The notes: a model not told the origin generated them from the sequence alone. DNA of 7,928 nucleotides from Syntrophomonadaceae bacterium (GCA_029907055.1 JARYMO010000059.1:1-7928), one strand, 5' to 3'. Numbered from the stretch's first letter, positions 1-6,954 are shown. A program made the numbers and translations.

Positions 1-29
1 ACTTCAAGCATGAAGGTGTTTTCTGCCAT
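1..29 (-). CDS. atpC: F1 epsilon subunit, N-terminal fragment cut by window edge
   Basis: Only the first nine codons lie in the window, reading MAENTFMLE before the left edge cuts the gene. Epsilon subunits commonly begin with a short polar stretch followed by a beta strand of this kind, and atpC is the expected gene after atpD. The start is supported by a GGAGGG ribosome binding site at 39-44 (minus strand), 9 nt before the ATG and embedded in the last codons of atpD. The gap to the atpD stop is 5 nt. Epsilon is the small central-stalk subunit that contacts gamma and the c ring and can inhibit ATP hydrolysis. The identification rests mainly on position, because the fragment is too short to stand alone. 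Confidence 0.85.
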
Positions 30-34
30 TCAGC

Positions 35-1465
35 CTAACCCTCCATTTCCTTGCCCTTCGCCGCGGCCGTGTCGATGTTGCCCACCATGTAGAAGGCGCC
101 TTCCGGCAGGTGGTCGTACTTGCCCTCGAGGACCTGCATGAAGCTGCTGACCGTTTCCTTGACCGGCACGTAGATGCCTGGGCTGCCGGTGAACTGCTCC
201 GCCACGTGGAAGGGCTGGGAGAGGAAGCGCTGGATCTTGCGAGCCCGGGCCACCACCAGCTTGTCCTCGTCGGTGAGCTCATCCATGCCCAGGATGGCGA
301 TGATGTCCTGCAGTTCCTTGTACCGCTGCAGCACCTTCTGCACCCCGCGCGCCGTGTTGTAATGGTCGGCCCCCAGCACCAGCGGGTCCAGGATGCGGGA
401 CGTGGAATCAAGCGGGTCCACGGCCGGGTAGATGCCGAGCTCCGCGATCTGGCGGGAGAGCACGGTGGTGGCGTCGAGGTGCGCAAAGGTGGTCGCCGGC
501 GCCGGGTCGGTGAGGTCGTCGGCGGGCACGTACACAGCCTGCGCCGAGGTGATAGATCCCTTCTTGGTGGAGGTGATCCGCTCCTGCAGGGCACCCATGT
601 CGGTCGCCAGTGTAGGCTGGTAGCCCACGGCGGAGGGCATGCGTCCCAGCAGCGCTGACACCTCGTTGCCGGCCTGCGCGAAGCGGAAAATGTTGTCGAT
701 GAATATCAGCACGTCCTGCCCCTGCACGTCGCGGAAGTATTCCGCCACCGTCAGGCCAGAGAGGCCCACGCGCAGGCGCGCGCCGGGCGGCTCATTCATC
801 TGACCGTAGATGAGGGCGCACTTCTCGAGCACGCCGGATTCCTTCATTTCACCCCACAGGTCGTTGCCCTCGCGAGTGCGCTCACCCACGCCCGTGAACA
901 CGGAGTAGCCACCATGCTCGTACGCGATATTGCGGATGAGCTCCATGATGACGACCGTCTTGCCCACGCCGGCCCCGCCGAAGAGACCGACCTTACCGCC
1001 CTTCGCATAGGGGCAGATGAGGTCCAGCACCTTGACCCCGGTCTCCAGCATTTCCGTCGAGGGAACCTGGTCCACCAGGGCAGGGGGCTTACGGTGGATC
1101 TCCCAGTACTCCGTGGCCTGCACCGGCCCCAGCTCGTCCACCGGCTGGCCCAGCACGTTGAGGATGCGCCCCAGGGTTCCATCCCCCACCGGCACCCGCA
1201 CGGCACCGCCGGTATTAATGGCCTTCATGCCCCTCTGCACGCCATCCGTCGGCTGCAGCGCCACGCAACGCACCACGTCGTTGCCGAGCAGCTGCATGGC
1301 CTCAAGCGTGATGTCAACTTCCACCGGGGAGCTGAATCCCGGGTCCTGGTCTGCGGTGCGAATGGTGACGGCATGCAGCAGGTCGGGCAGTTCACCAGGC
1401 TTGAAGCGAATGTCCACGACGGGACCGATAACCTGGACAACGCTGCCGATTGTTTCCTTTGCCAT
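35..1465 (-). CDS. atpD: F1 beta subunit (catalytic)
   Basis: Catalytic subunit of F1, three copies per complex; it makes ATP from ADP and phosphate at the cytoplasmic face. The 476-residue length is typical. Visible features in order: the N-terminal beta barrel (about 1-80), the Walker A loop GGAGVGKT at 163-170, the catalytic glutamate in the GERTREGNDL segment (Glu195), the Walker B strand LIFIDN ending near Asp257, the conserved NEPPGAR motif at 224-230, the PSAVGYQPTLATDMG block at 277-291, and a DELTDE version of the DELSEED torque loop at 395-400. No key residue is missing. The ATG follows an AAGGAGG at 1476-1482, 10 nt upstream, encoded by the last codons of atpG. The gene starts 3 nt after the atpG stop, so translation is probably coupled. 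Confidence 0.99.
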   Translation of the reverse strand: MAKETIGSVVQVIGPVVDIRFKPGELPDLLHAVTIRTADQDPGFSSPVEVDITLEAMQLLGNDVVRCVALQPTDGVQRGMKAINTGGAVRVPVGDGTLGRILNVLGQPVDELGPVQATEYWEIHRKPPALVDQVPSTEMLETGVKVLDLICPYAKGGKVGLFGGAGVGKTVVIMELIRNIAYEHGGYSVFTGVGERTREGNDLWGEMKESGVLEKCALIYGQMNEPPGARLRVGLSGLTVAEYFRDVQGQDVLIFIDNIFRFAQAGNEVSALLGRMPSAVGYQPTLATDMGALQERITSTKKGSITSAQAVYVPADDLTDPAPATTFAHLDATTVLSRQIAELGIYPAVDPLDSTSRILDPLVLGADHYNTARGVQKVLQRYKELQDIIAILGMDELTDEDKLVVARARKIQRFLSQPFHVAEQFTGSPGIYVPVKETVSSFMQVLEGKYDHLPEGAFYMVGNIDTAAAKGKEMEG

Positions 1466-1468
1466 CGT

Positions 1469-2365
1469 TTACTTTCCTCCTTTTTTGAGGGCTTCTGCGC
1501 CACCCACGATTTCCAGTATTTCACTGGTGATGGCCGCCTGCCGGGCCTTGTTCATGCTCAGCGTCAGGGTGTCGACCAGCTCAGACGCGTTGTCCGTGGC
1601 ATTGCTCATGGCGGTCATGCGGGCCCCGTGTTCACTGGCCTTGGACTCGAGCAGCGCGTGGTAAATCTGGCTCTCGACGTAGCGCGGCAGCAGCGACGTG
1701 AGAATGGCGTCGGCACTGGGCTCGTAGATGTAGTCGGCGAAGAACTCCCGCACGGACTCGCCGGTTTCCTCTACCTTGGGCGGCTCCAGCGGCAGCAACT
1801 TGACGATCGTGGGGACCTGGCGCAAGGCGTTGACGAAGCGGGCGTACACCAGGTAGACTTCGTCGGTGGCTGCCTCCTCGTACATCTGGATGATGTACTG
1901 GCCGATCTCTTTGGCGTGGGCGTAGCTGATGTTATCCCCCAGGTTCACGAACTCACCCTGCATCTTGTAACCGCGCTTACGGAAGAAATCACGGCTCTTG
2001 CGGCCTACGGCGGCTACACCCTTCTCTGCCGGCCGCTCGTCAGCCCTGATGCTCTCCGCGGCCAGCCGGATGATGTTGGTGTTGAAGGCGCCGCACAGGC
2101 CGCGGTCAGCGGTTACCACCAGGTAGGTGACCTTCTCGATGGACTCGCGCTTCTCCAGCAGTGGATGCCGCGCGTCGGTCGAGATCGCCGCCAGGCGGGA
2201 CAGCACTTCGGCCAGCTTACCGGCGTAGGGGCGCGACGCCTCGGCCGACTCTTGCGCCTTGCGCAACTTGGCCGCCGAGACCATCTTCATGGCCTTGGTA
2301 ATCTGGCGGGTGTTGCTGACGCTGCGGATGCGCCGTTTGTACTCCCTTACTCCTTTTCCAGCCAT
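1469..2365 (-). CDS. atpG: F1 gamma subunit (rotor shaft)
   Basis: Central-stalk subunit that turns inside the alpha3beta3 hexamer and links the c ring to catalysis. At 298 residues it is slightly longer than the usual 285-290. The N-terminal helix reads KRRIRSVSNTRQITKAMKMV (10-29), the classical gamma start. The mid-domain motif DRGLCGAFN is at 87-95. The C-terminal signature ITSEILEIVGGAEAL is at 279-293, preceded by a long helix with NATDNASELV at 255-264. The extra length is mostly in the middle domain. The gene begins 11 nt after the atpA stop, with an AGGTGG-type ribosome binding site in the gap. Its last codons (Lys-Lys-Gly-Gly-Lys) also form the ribosome binding site for atpD. Confidence 0.99.
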   Translation of the reverse strand: MAGKGVREYKRRIRSVSNTRQITKAMKMVSAAKLRKAQESAEASRPYAGKLAEVLSRLAAISTDARHPLLEKRESIEKVTYLVVTADRGLCGAFNTNIIRLAAESIRADERPAEKGVAAVGRKSRDFFRKRGYKMQGEFVNLGDNISYAHAKEIGQYIIQMYEEAATDEVYLVYARFVNALRQVPTIVKLLPLEPPKVEETGESVREFFADYIYEPSADAILTSLLPRYVESQIYHALLESKASEHGARMTAMSNATDNASELVDTLTLSMNKARQAAITSEILEIVGGAEALKKGGK

Positions 2366-2376
2366 CTTCTCACCAC

Positions 2377-3885
2377 CTACGCAAAGATGGCCTTGAATTC
2401 TTCAATAGCCTTGACCAGGGTCTTCTGGGTATCGGCGCTGATGGCCTTGGAATCAGCGATGCTCTTCAGAATCTCGGGGTAGCTGCTGCGCACGAACTTC
2501 AGGAATTCGTCCTCGAACTGGCTGATCTTCTCCGTCGGCAGGTCGTCGAGGTACCCGTTGACGCCGCAGTAGATGGAGACCACCTGCTCTTCCATCGGCA
2601 TCGGGACGTACTGGCCCTGCTTCAGGATCTCCTGCACCTTCTCGCCTCGGTTCAGCCGGGCCAGGGTAGCCTTGTCCAGGTCGGAACCGAACTGGGCGAA
2701 TGCCGCCAGTTCACGGTACTGGGCGAGGTCCAGGCGCAGCTGGCCGGCCACGGACTTCATGGCCTTGGTCTGGGCGGCACCACCGACGCGCGACACTGAG
2801 AGGCCGACGTTGATGGCGGGCCGGATGCCGGCGTAGAAGAGGTCACTCTCCAGGTAGATCTGGCCATCGGTAATGGATATCACGTTGGTGGGGATGTAGG
2901 CCGACACGTCGCCTGCCTGCGTTTCGATGATGGGCAGCGCGGTGATGGACCCTTCTCCCAGTTCCTCGTTCAGCTTGCAGGCGCGCTCCAACAGGCGGGA
3001 GTGGAGGTAGAACACGTCCCCGGGATACGCCTCGCGTCCGGGAGGCCGCCGCAGCAACAGTGACATCTCGCGGTAGGCGACCGCGTGCTTGGACAGGTCG
3101 TCGTAGATGATGAGGACGTCAGCGTGGTCGGTTTCCATGAACTCTTCCGCGATGGCTACGCCGGCATAGGGCGCGATATAGAGCAGCGGAGCGGGCTCCG
3201 ATGCGGTGGCCGCCACGATGATAGTATAGTCCATGGCTCCGTACTCCTGCAGCTTGGCCGCCACGCTGGCCACCGTGGACTGCTTCTGGCCGATGGCGAC
3301 ATAGATGCAGATCATGTTCTGGCCCTTCTGGTTGATGATGGCGTCAACGCAGATGGCGGTCTTGCCAGTACCACGGTCACCGATAATGAGTTCGCGCTGG
3401 CCACGTCCAATGGGCACCATGGAGTCGATGGCCTTCAGGCCCGTCTGCATCGGCTGGTACACGGATTTGCGCCAGACCACCCCGTGCGCCACGCGCTCGA
3501 TTTTCCGGTACACGTCGGTGTTGATGGGACCCTTGCCGTCGATGGGCTGTCCCAGGGCGTTCACTACCCGGCCCAGCATGGCCTTGCCGGCCGGAACCTC
3601 CATGATACGGCCGGTGCCCTTGACGATGTCCCCTTCCTTGATGTGCGAATATTCCCCCAGCAACACGGCCCCGACGTTGTCTTCTTCCAGGTTGAGCACC
3701 ATGCCGACCGTGCCCCCGGGGAACTCAAGCAGCTCACCGGCCATCGCGCCCTGCAGCCCGTACACGCGCGCGATACCGTCACCGACGAAGATCACGGTGC
3801 CGACATTGCTCACTTCGACCTCAGATTGGTAGCGCTCGATCTGTTGCCGCAGAATAGCGCTAATCTCTTCCGGTCTGATACTCAT
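2377..3885 (-). CDS. atpA: F1 alpha subunit (regulatory nucleotide site)
   Basis: Non-catalytic nucleotide-binding subunit of F1, three copies alternating with beta. The 502 residues match the family. The N-terminal helix (1-24) is the part that meets delta. The Walker A loop is GDRGTGKT at 169-176, Walker B is LIIYDD at 258-263, and the arginine finger that reaches the beta catalytic site is Arg366 in SVSRVGGAAQ. Two local oddities: position 172 is Gly where most alphas have Gln (GDRQTGKT), and the segment before the nucleotide domain reads AHGVVWRKSV (133-142) where APG(I/V)xxRKSV is usual. A purine-rich ribosome binding site (AGGGGTGAG) lies about 8 nt before the ATG, in the 22-nt gap after atpH. 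Confidence 0.99.
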   Translation of the reverse strand: MSIRPEEISAILRQQIERYQSEVEVSNVGTVIFVGDGIARVYGLQGAMAGELLEFPGGTVGMVLNLEEDNVGAVLLGEYSHIKEGDIVKGTGRIMEVPAGKAMLGRVVNALGQPIDGKGPINTDVYRKIERVAHGVVWRKSVYQPMQTGLKAIDSMVPIGRGQRELIIGDRGTGKTAICVDAIINQKGQNMICIYVAIGQKQSTVASVAAKLQEYGAMDYTIIVAATASEPAPLLYIAPYAGVAIAEEFMETDHADVLIIYDDLSKHAVAYREMSLLLRRPPGREAYPGDVFYLHSRLLERACKLNEELGEGSITALPIIETQAGDVSAYIPTNVISITDGQIYLESDLFYAGIRPAINVGLSVSRVGGAAQTKAMKSVAGQLRLDLAQYRELAAFAQFGSDLDKATLARLNRGEKVQEILKQGQYVPMPMEEQVVSIYCGVNGYLDDLPTEKISQFEDEFLKFVRSSYPEILKSIADSKAISADTQKTLVKAIEEFKAIFA

Positions 3886-3907
3886 TTACTTGCTCACCCC
3901 TATCGTA

Positions 3908-4456
3908 TTAACTGACTCTCGTCTTCTTGAGGCTGTCTTTGAGCATGTCCAGTTTCTTGCGCACGCTGGCATCTATGATGCGGTCTCCCACCCGGACCTT
4001 GATCCCCCCGATGAGCGCGGGGTCCACGGAGACCTTGAGTTCGACCGTCTTCCCGGTAGCCTCCGCCAGCCTGCTCTTGAGCGCCTCGATTTCTGGGTCC
4101 GGCACCTCGCGGGCTGACACCAGGTCAGCGAACAGGACGTTCTTGAACTCGTTGGCCATCTGCTTGAACTCCTCGGCGATGGCCGCCAGGTATATCTCGC
4201 GCCGCTTGTCGACCACGACGTTGACAAAATTGGTGGTGACGGGCGACAGCTTGTCCCCGAACAGCTTGGCCACGACGTCCTTCTTTTCCTTGGGCGGCAC
4301 CAGGGGATGGAACATGAAGGCCTTGAGGTCCTCGTTGCCGCCGACCACCTCCGCCACCATTTCCAGTTCCTTCTGGTACTCGTCAACCTTCTGGGTGTCC
4401 TGGGCAATGGCAAACAGGGCTTCGGCGTAGCGCCTTGCGACGCTCTTGTTCAGCAT
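3908..4456 (-). CDS. atpH: F1 delta subunit (OSCP-type stator)
   Basis: Delta sits on top of F1 and joins the alpha N-termini to the b stalk. The 182-residue length is standard. The N-terminal helical domain begins ARRYAEALF (7-15) and carries FHPLVPPKEKKDVV at 49-62. The C-terminal family signature is clear: VELKVSVDPALIGGIKVRVG (138-157) followed by DRIIDASVRKKLDML (158-172). The ATG lies inside the end of atpF, and the two reading frames overlap by 7 nt (4450-4456). The ribosome binding site is poor (an AGG about 9 nt upstream within atpF), so expression probably relies on translational coupling to atpF. Confidence 0.98.
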   Translation of the reverse strand: MLNKSVARRYAEALFAIAQDTQKVDEYQKELEMVAEVVGGNEDLKAFMFHPLVPPKEKKDVVAKLFGDKLSPVTTNFVNVVVDKRREIYLAAIAEEFKQMANEFKNVLFADLVSAREVPDPEIEALKSRLAEATGKTVELKVSVDPALIGGIKVRVGDRIIDASVRKKLDMLKDSLKKTRVS

Positions 4457-5046
4457 AGCAGGTCGCCTGCCTCTTTCACGAATTCCTTCACCATGCCTTG
4501 GTGATCCGCGTCGGTGAGGGCGCGGCCCAGTACCTTCTCGGCCGCCATGATGGCGAGGCTGGCAGCGGTATCCCTGAGCTCGGTGAGCGCCTGTTCCTTC
4601 TCGGCCTGGATTTCAGCCAGCGCCTTCTCCTTCTCGAGCCGGGCGTCGGCCTGTGCCTTGGCGATGATCTCGTTCTTGCTTTCCTCGGCTATCTTGGTTG
4701 CCCTTGCCACGATGTCCTGGGCTTCCTTCCGCGACTCGCTGAGGTTGTTCTGCGCTTCTCTCCTCATCTGCTCGACTTCGGCCCTCAGTTCCTCGGCGTG
4801 GCGCAGCGAGGACTCGATAGTGGTGGTCCGCTGCTCCATCATGTTCAGCACCGGGGTATAGCCGAACTTGTAGAGGATGGCGAACAGGATGAAGAAGTTC
4901 ACGGCAGTCCAGCCGATCTTATAGTAGTCGGGAAACGGGGGAACACCTTCCTCGGACCCGAAGCAGGAGGTAGCCAATCCCAAGACCAAGACCATGCTGA
5001 GAAGAAGGACAGATACCACCAGTCGTTTATTCCTTCCCACGGGCAT
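4450..5046 (-). CDS. atpF: Fo b subunit (peripheral stalk) with signal-like N-terminus
   Basis: Peripheral-stalk subunit that anchors F1 to the membrane through a membrane helix and a long charged coiled coil. The 198 residues are longer than the common 156-170, and the extra length is at the front. Residues 1-27 look like a signal peptide: Arg-Asn-Lys-Arg at 5-8, a hydrophobic stretch to about residue 24, then ATSC with Cys28. The usual b membrane helix follows at about 46-60 (WTAVNFFILFAILYK), then the FGYTPVLNMMEQR junction (61-73) and a coiled coil to about 175. The start is secure: GGAGGTAAC lies directly before the ATG. The Cys28 context resembles a lipobox, but Ala at -3 is atypical. 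The C-terminal residue is also Cys. Confidence 0.97.
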   Translation of the reverse strand: MPVGRNKRLVVSVLLLSMVLVLGLATSCFGSEEGVPPFPDYYKIGWTAVNFFILFAILYKFGYTPVLNMMEQRTTTIESSLRHAEELRAEVEQMRREAQNNLSESRKEAQDIVARATKIAEESKNEIIAKAQADARLEKEKALAEIQAEKEQALTELRDTAASLAIMAAEKVLGRALTDADHQGMVKEFVKEAGDLLC

Positions 5047-5083
5047 GTTACCTCCATTCCTTTGTAGCGTGATAATAGTGTTT

Positions 5084-5128
5084 GGGCGATGGGCAATGTC
5101 CCATTACGGTATCATCGCTCCATCGCCC
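5084..5128 (-). promoter_or_regulatory. hairpin in the atpE-atpF spacer
   Basis: A perfect 9-bp inverted repeat, gggcgatgg at 5084-5092 and ccatcgccc at 5120-5128, encloses a 27-nt loop. A small AATG/CATT stem lies inside the loop. A second partial copy of the 5' arm (catcgc at 5113-5118 on the plus strand) can pair with the same 3' arm, so two folds compete. The sequence after it in the transcript is AAACACTATTATCACG, with no T tract, so it is not a standard intrinsic terminator. Its place, 29 nt after the atpE stop, suggests an RNase barrier or processing site that keeps atpE mRNA abundant. That role is inference. Confidence 0.6.
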
Positions 5129-5157
5129 GAACCCGCATCCTGCGCAGTGTCCGCCTG

Positions 5158-5385
5158 CTAACCAATCTTGCCGACCAGCATGAATGCGATGAGTAGGCCG
5201 TAGATTGTCAGGGTCTCGATGAACGCCAGGGTGATGAACAACAGGGTCCTAACCTGGTCTGCAATCTCGGGCTGCCGTGCAATACTCTCAAAGCATTTGC
5301 CCCCGGCGATGCCTTGGCCGATACCTCCGCCAAGCGCGCCTACTGCAACCGCCAGACCTGCTCCGATGGCGAGTGCTCCTTCCAT
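5158..5385 (-). CDS. atpE: Fo c subunit (rotor ring)
   Basis: Subunit c forms the rotating membrane ring that carries H+ or Na+. The product is 75 residues with two membrane helices (about 4-27 and 45-72) joined by the polar loop ARQPE at 36-40. The ion-binding glutamate is Glu57. Helix 1 carries the glycine repeat as AxGxGxGxG at 17-25, with Gln24. Aligned on Ilyobacter tartaricus c, Gln24, Glu57, Thr58 and Tyr62 match the Na+-site positions Gln32, Glu65, Ser66 and Tyr70, while Leu59 replaces Thr67. The start at 5385 was chosen over an upstream in-frame ATG at 5430 because it gives the family length and follows AAGGGGGG at 5393-5400 with 7 nt spacing. Long spacers on both sides set this gene apart in the operon. 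Confidence 0.98.
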   Translation of the reverse strand: MEGALAIGAGLAVAVGALGGGIGQGIAGGKCFESIARQPEIADQVRTLLFITLAFIETLTIYGLLIAFMLVGKIG

Positions 5386-5392
5386 TCCATTT

Positions 5393-5400
5393 CCCCCCTT
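5393..5400 (-). promoter_or_regulatory. strong G-rich ribosome binding site of atpE
   Basis: AAGGGGGG on the minus strand ends 7 nt before the atpE ATG and decides the start at 5385. A similar AAGGGGGG-AAA arrangement precedes atpB. The 68-nt spacer upstream of atpE leaves this site free of overlapping translation, consistent with strong independent initiation. Confidence 0.75.
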
Positions 5401-5453
5401 TCCTGCGTCAATGCATACCCCATTGAGCAATAATGTTGAGCGGTGGAAAACCC

Positions 5454-6134
5454 CTAGTGCCCTTCCCCGGTAGCGGCAGCGACATAACTGGTTGCCAGGA
5501 TGGTGAAGACCAGCGCCTGGATGAGCCCGGTCAGGACTCCCAGGGCCACCAACGGCATAGGTACCAGGAATGGCGCCATCAGAACCAGGAAGGAAACAAT
5601 CATTTCGTGGCCAAAGATGTTGCCGAATAGACGGAGAGTCAGGGACAGTGGCCGCACCAGCTCTTCAATGATGGCCAGAGGCAAGAAGGCCGGGTGCGGA
5701 GAGATGAAATGTCCCAGGTAATGACTCCCGTGGGCAACGAAGCCGGAAATCTGGACGGTGAAGAAGACGATGAGTGCCAGGCAGGCGTTGGTGTTCCAGT
5801 CGGCCGTCGGCGGCACGAACCCGTGGATGGTAGCCGAGCCGGGGAACAGGCCGATGTAGTTCGAGGTGAGGATGAACAGGAAGAAGGTCGCCAGGATCGG
5901 CGTCCACTTCTTCGCCGCGTGCTCATCCAGCACCCCGCCGAAGAAATCGTAACAGAGCTGCACGATGGCCTCCCAGGCATTCTGCAGGCCGCGCGGAACC
6001 GCCTGCATGTTTCTCGTCGCCAGAAACGCTGTGACCCCGAGCACAATCATCACCAGCCACTGGGCTACGGTATGATCGTATACGGGCACGGGTCCCAGAT
6101 AGAGAATTGGTGAGTACGACGATGCAAATATCAC
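5454..6134 (-). CDS. atpB: Fo a subunit (ion channel)
   Basis: Subunit a provides the two half-channels and the arginine that drives c-ring rotation. From a GTG start the product is 226 residues with about five or six membrane helices. The essential arginine is Arg168 in SLTLRLFGN (164-172), followed by His176-Glu177. The last helix carries GLIQALVFTILATSYV (203-218) with the conserved Gln206. An extra positive charge, Arg161, sits in EELVRPLS. The GTG at 6134 is preferred over an upstream ATG at 6203 because AAGGGGGG lies 6 nt before it, the GTG overlaps the atpI stop as GTGA, and the extra 23 residues of the longer form are polar and Arg-rich, unlike any a-subunit start. The protein then begins at VIFASSYSPI. 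Confidence 0.97.
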   Translation of the reverse strand: MIFASSYSPILYLGPVPVYDHTVAQWLVMIVLGVTAFLATRNMQAVPRGLQNAWEAIVQLCYDFFGGVLDEHAAKKWTPILATFFLFILTSNYIGLFPGSATIHGFVPPTADWNTNACLALIVFFTVQISGFVAHGSHYLGHFISPHPAFLPLAIIEELVRPLSLTLRLFGNIFGHEMIVSFLVLMAPFLVPMPLVALGVLTGLIQALVFTILATSYVAAATGEGH

Positions 6135-6535
6135 TCTTTTCCCCCCTTCCCTTGTGGATTCGCCACGTGTTCGCGCCCGGGGCGCTGGGCCCCGGACAGC
6201 CACCGGACCAACAACGGTGTCTTGCTGCCCCCGACAATCAGGAATGCGAGCTTCGCGAGCAGCATTCCTGCCATGGCCCCTGCCACGAAATACCCGTCAT
6301 TTGTAACCCACACTGCTGCCCCCAGCAACAGCAACAGCGCGGCGTACCTTGCCCAGTAGCGCGTGGCAAGGTACCTGGGGATCCCTTCCTCGGCCCTGCG
6401 CGGCGCCTGGCGGACGGTCCTGCCCACCACAATCAGGTCAACAGAGAACAGGACTGCTCCGAAGGCCAATCCCGCCCACACCAGTGCCGGGACGTGAAAC
6501 CCAAGCCAGCCTGCGGCTCCGGCCTTGCCCATCAT
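6131..6535 (-). CDS. atpI: ATP synthase accessory protein I
   Basis: A 134-residue membrane protein directly before atpB, the classical atpI position. About three to four hydrophobic segments are visible (16-38, 62-78 and 82-102), with a basic loop RQAPRRAEE (42-50) between the first two and a hydrophilic Gly/Lys-rich C-terminus. AtpI proteins are reported to help assemble or stabilise the c ring and are poorly conserved in sequence, so the call rests on size, topology and position more than on motifs. It starts with ATGATG, the first ATG overlapping the atpZ TGA by one base. Its last codons form the atpB ribosome binding site, and its stop overlaps the atpB GTG. Confidence 0.85.
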   Translation of the reverse strand: MMGKAGAAGWLGFHVPALVWAGLAFGAVLFSVDLIVVGRTVRQAPRRAEEGIPRYLATRYWARYAALLLLLGAAVWVTNDGYFVAGAMAGMLLAKLAFLIVGGSKTPLLVRWLSGAQRPGREHVANPQGKGGKE

Positions 6536-6951
6536 CAGCGCGGCTCTTCTCCCTCTCCGGGCTCTCCCTCCGGGCCTTCGCCCGCGTCTTCTTCAGCGCG
6601 CACGCGAATCTTGGCAATTTCCGGCTGAAGCTCCTTCAGGCGCTCTTTCGCGGCCTGCAGGCTCTCGATGGCCTGCTGGCTGGGACCCGGCTTGGCAGCT
6701 CCCTCTTCTTCGACCTCCTCGGGCCCGCCGAAGGGCTTCGCCCCCCTGGTGCCCGCGGCGTAGTCGTACATGATCTTCAGGCCAACCGCTACCCCCAGCA
6801 GAACCCCGATAAGGGTCATGGTGTTCCCGGTCCCGAGCCTCTTGTCCAAGAACCTCCCGCCGAACAACCCGGCCGCGATTGCAACCGCCATGTTGGTGGC
6901 CATGGCCAGCGCATTGCCCATGGATTTCACCCAGCTCTGCTTCCGCGCCAT
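6535..6951 (-). CDS. atpZ: AtpZ-type accessory subunit with extended acidic tail
   Basis: First gene of the atp cluster. Residues 12-66 match the AtpZ pattern: a hydrophobic helix with ALAMATNMAVAIAAGLFGG (14-32), a short loop RFLDKRLGTGNT (33-44), and a second helix MTLIGVLLGVAVGLKIMYDY (45-64). AtpZ is thought to pair with AtpI, proposed both as an assembly factor and as a Mg2+/Ca2+ transport partner. Family members are usually near 75-100 residues, but this one has 138. The added tail (about 70-138) holds an acidic patch, a predicted amphipathic or coiled-coil segment (93-120), and a low-complexity Glu/Gly/Pro end. The start has GAAGG 9 nt upstream and GAGG close to the ATG. An in-frame ATG at codon 11 is an alternative start. 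Confidence 0.87.
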   Translation of the reverse strand: MARKQSWVKSMGNALAMATNMAVAIAAGLFGGRFLDKRLGTGNTMTLIGVLLGVAVGLKIMYDYAAGTRGAKPFGGPEEVEEEGAAKPGPSQQAIESLQAAKERLKELQPEIAKIRVRAEEDAGEGPEGEPGEGEEPR

Positions 6952-6954
6952 GTC

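Noticed and set aside
914..2482. Long plus-strand open frame (522 codons) opposite atpD and atpG
   Set aside because: It lies antisense to two well-conserved genes, its product matches no family I recognise, and long antisense frames are common in GC-rich coding DNA.
3085..3915. Plus-strand open frame opposite atpA
   Set aside because: It is the shadow of a conserved gene, His/Asp/Val-rich as expected from the reverse complement of alpha-subunit codons, with no domain seen.
5047..5083. TATTAT as a -10 box of an internal promoter before atpF
   Set aside because: No acceptable -35 element lies at 16-18 bp; the nearest TTGCCC is only 13 bp away.
5386..5430. Upstream ATG for atpE at 5430
   Set aside because: The 15 extra residues are polar and unlike subunit c, and the strong ribosome binding site lies just before the internal ATG at 5385.
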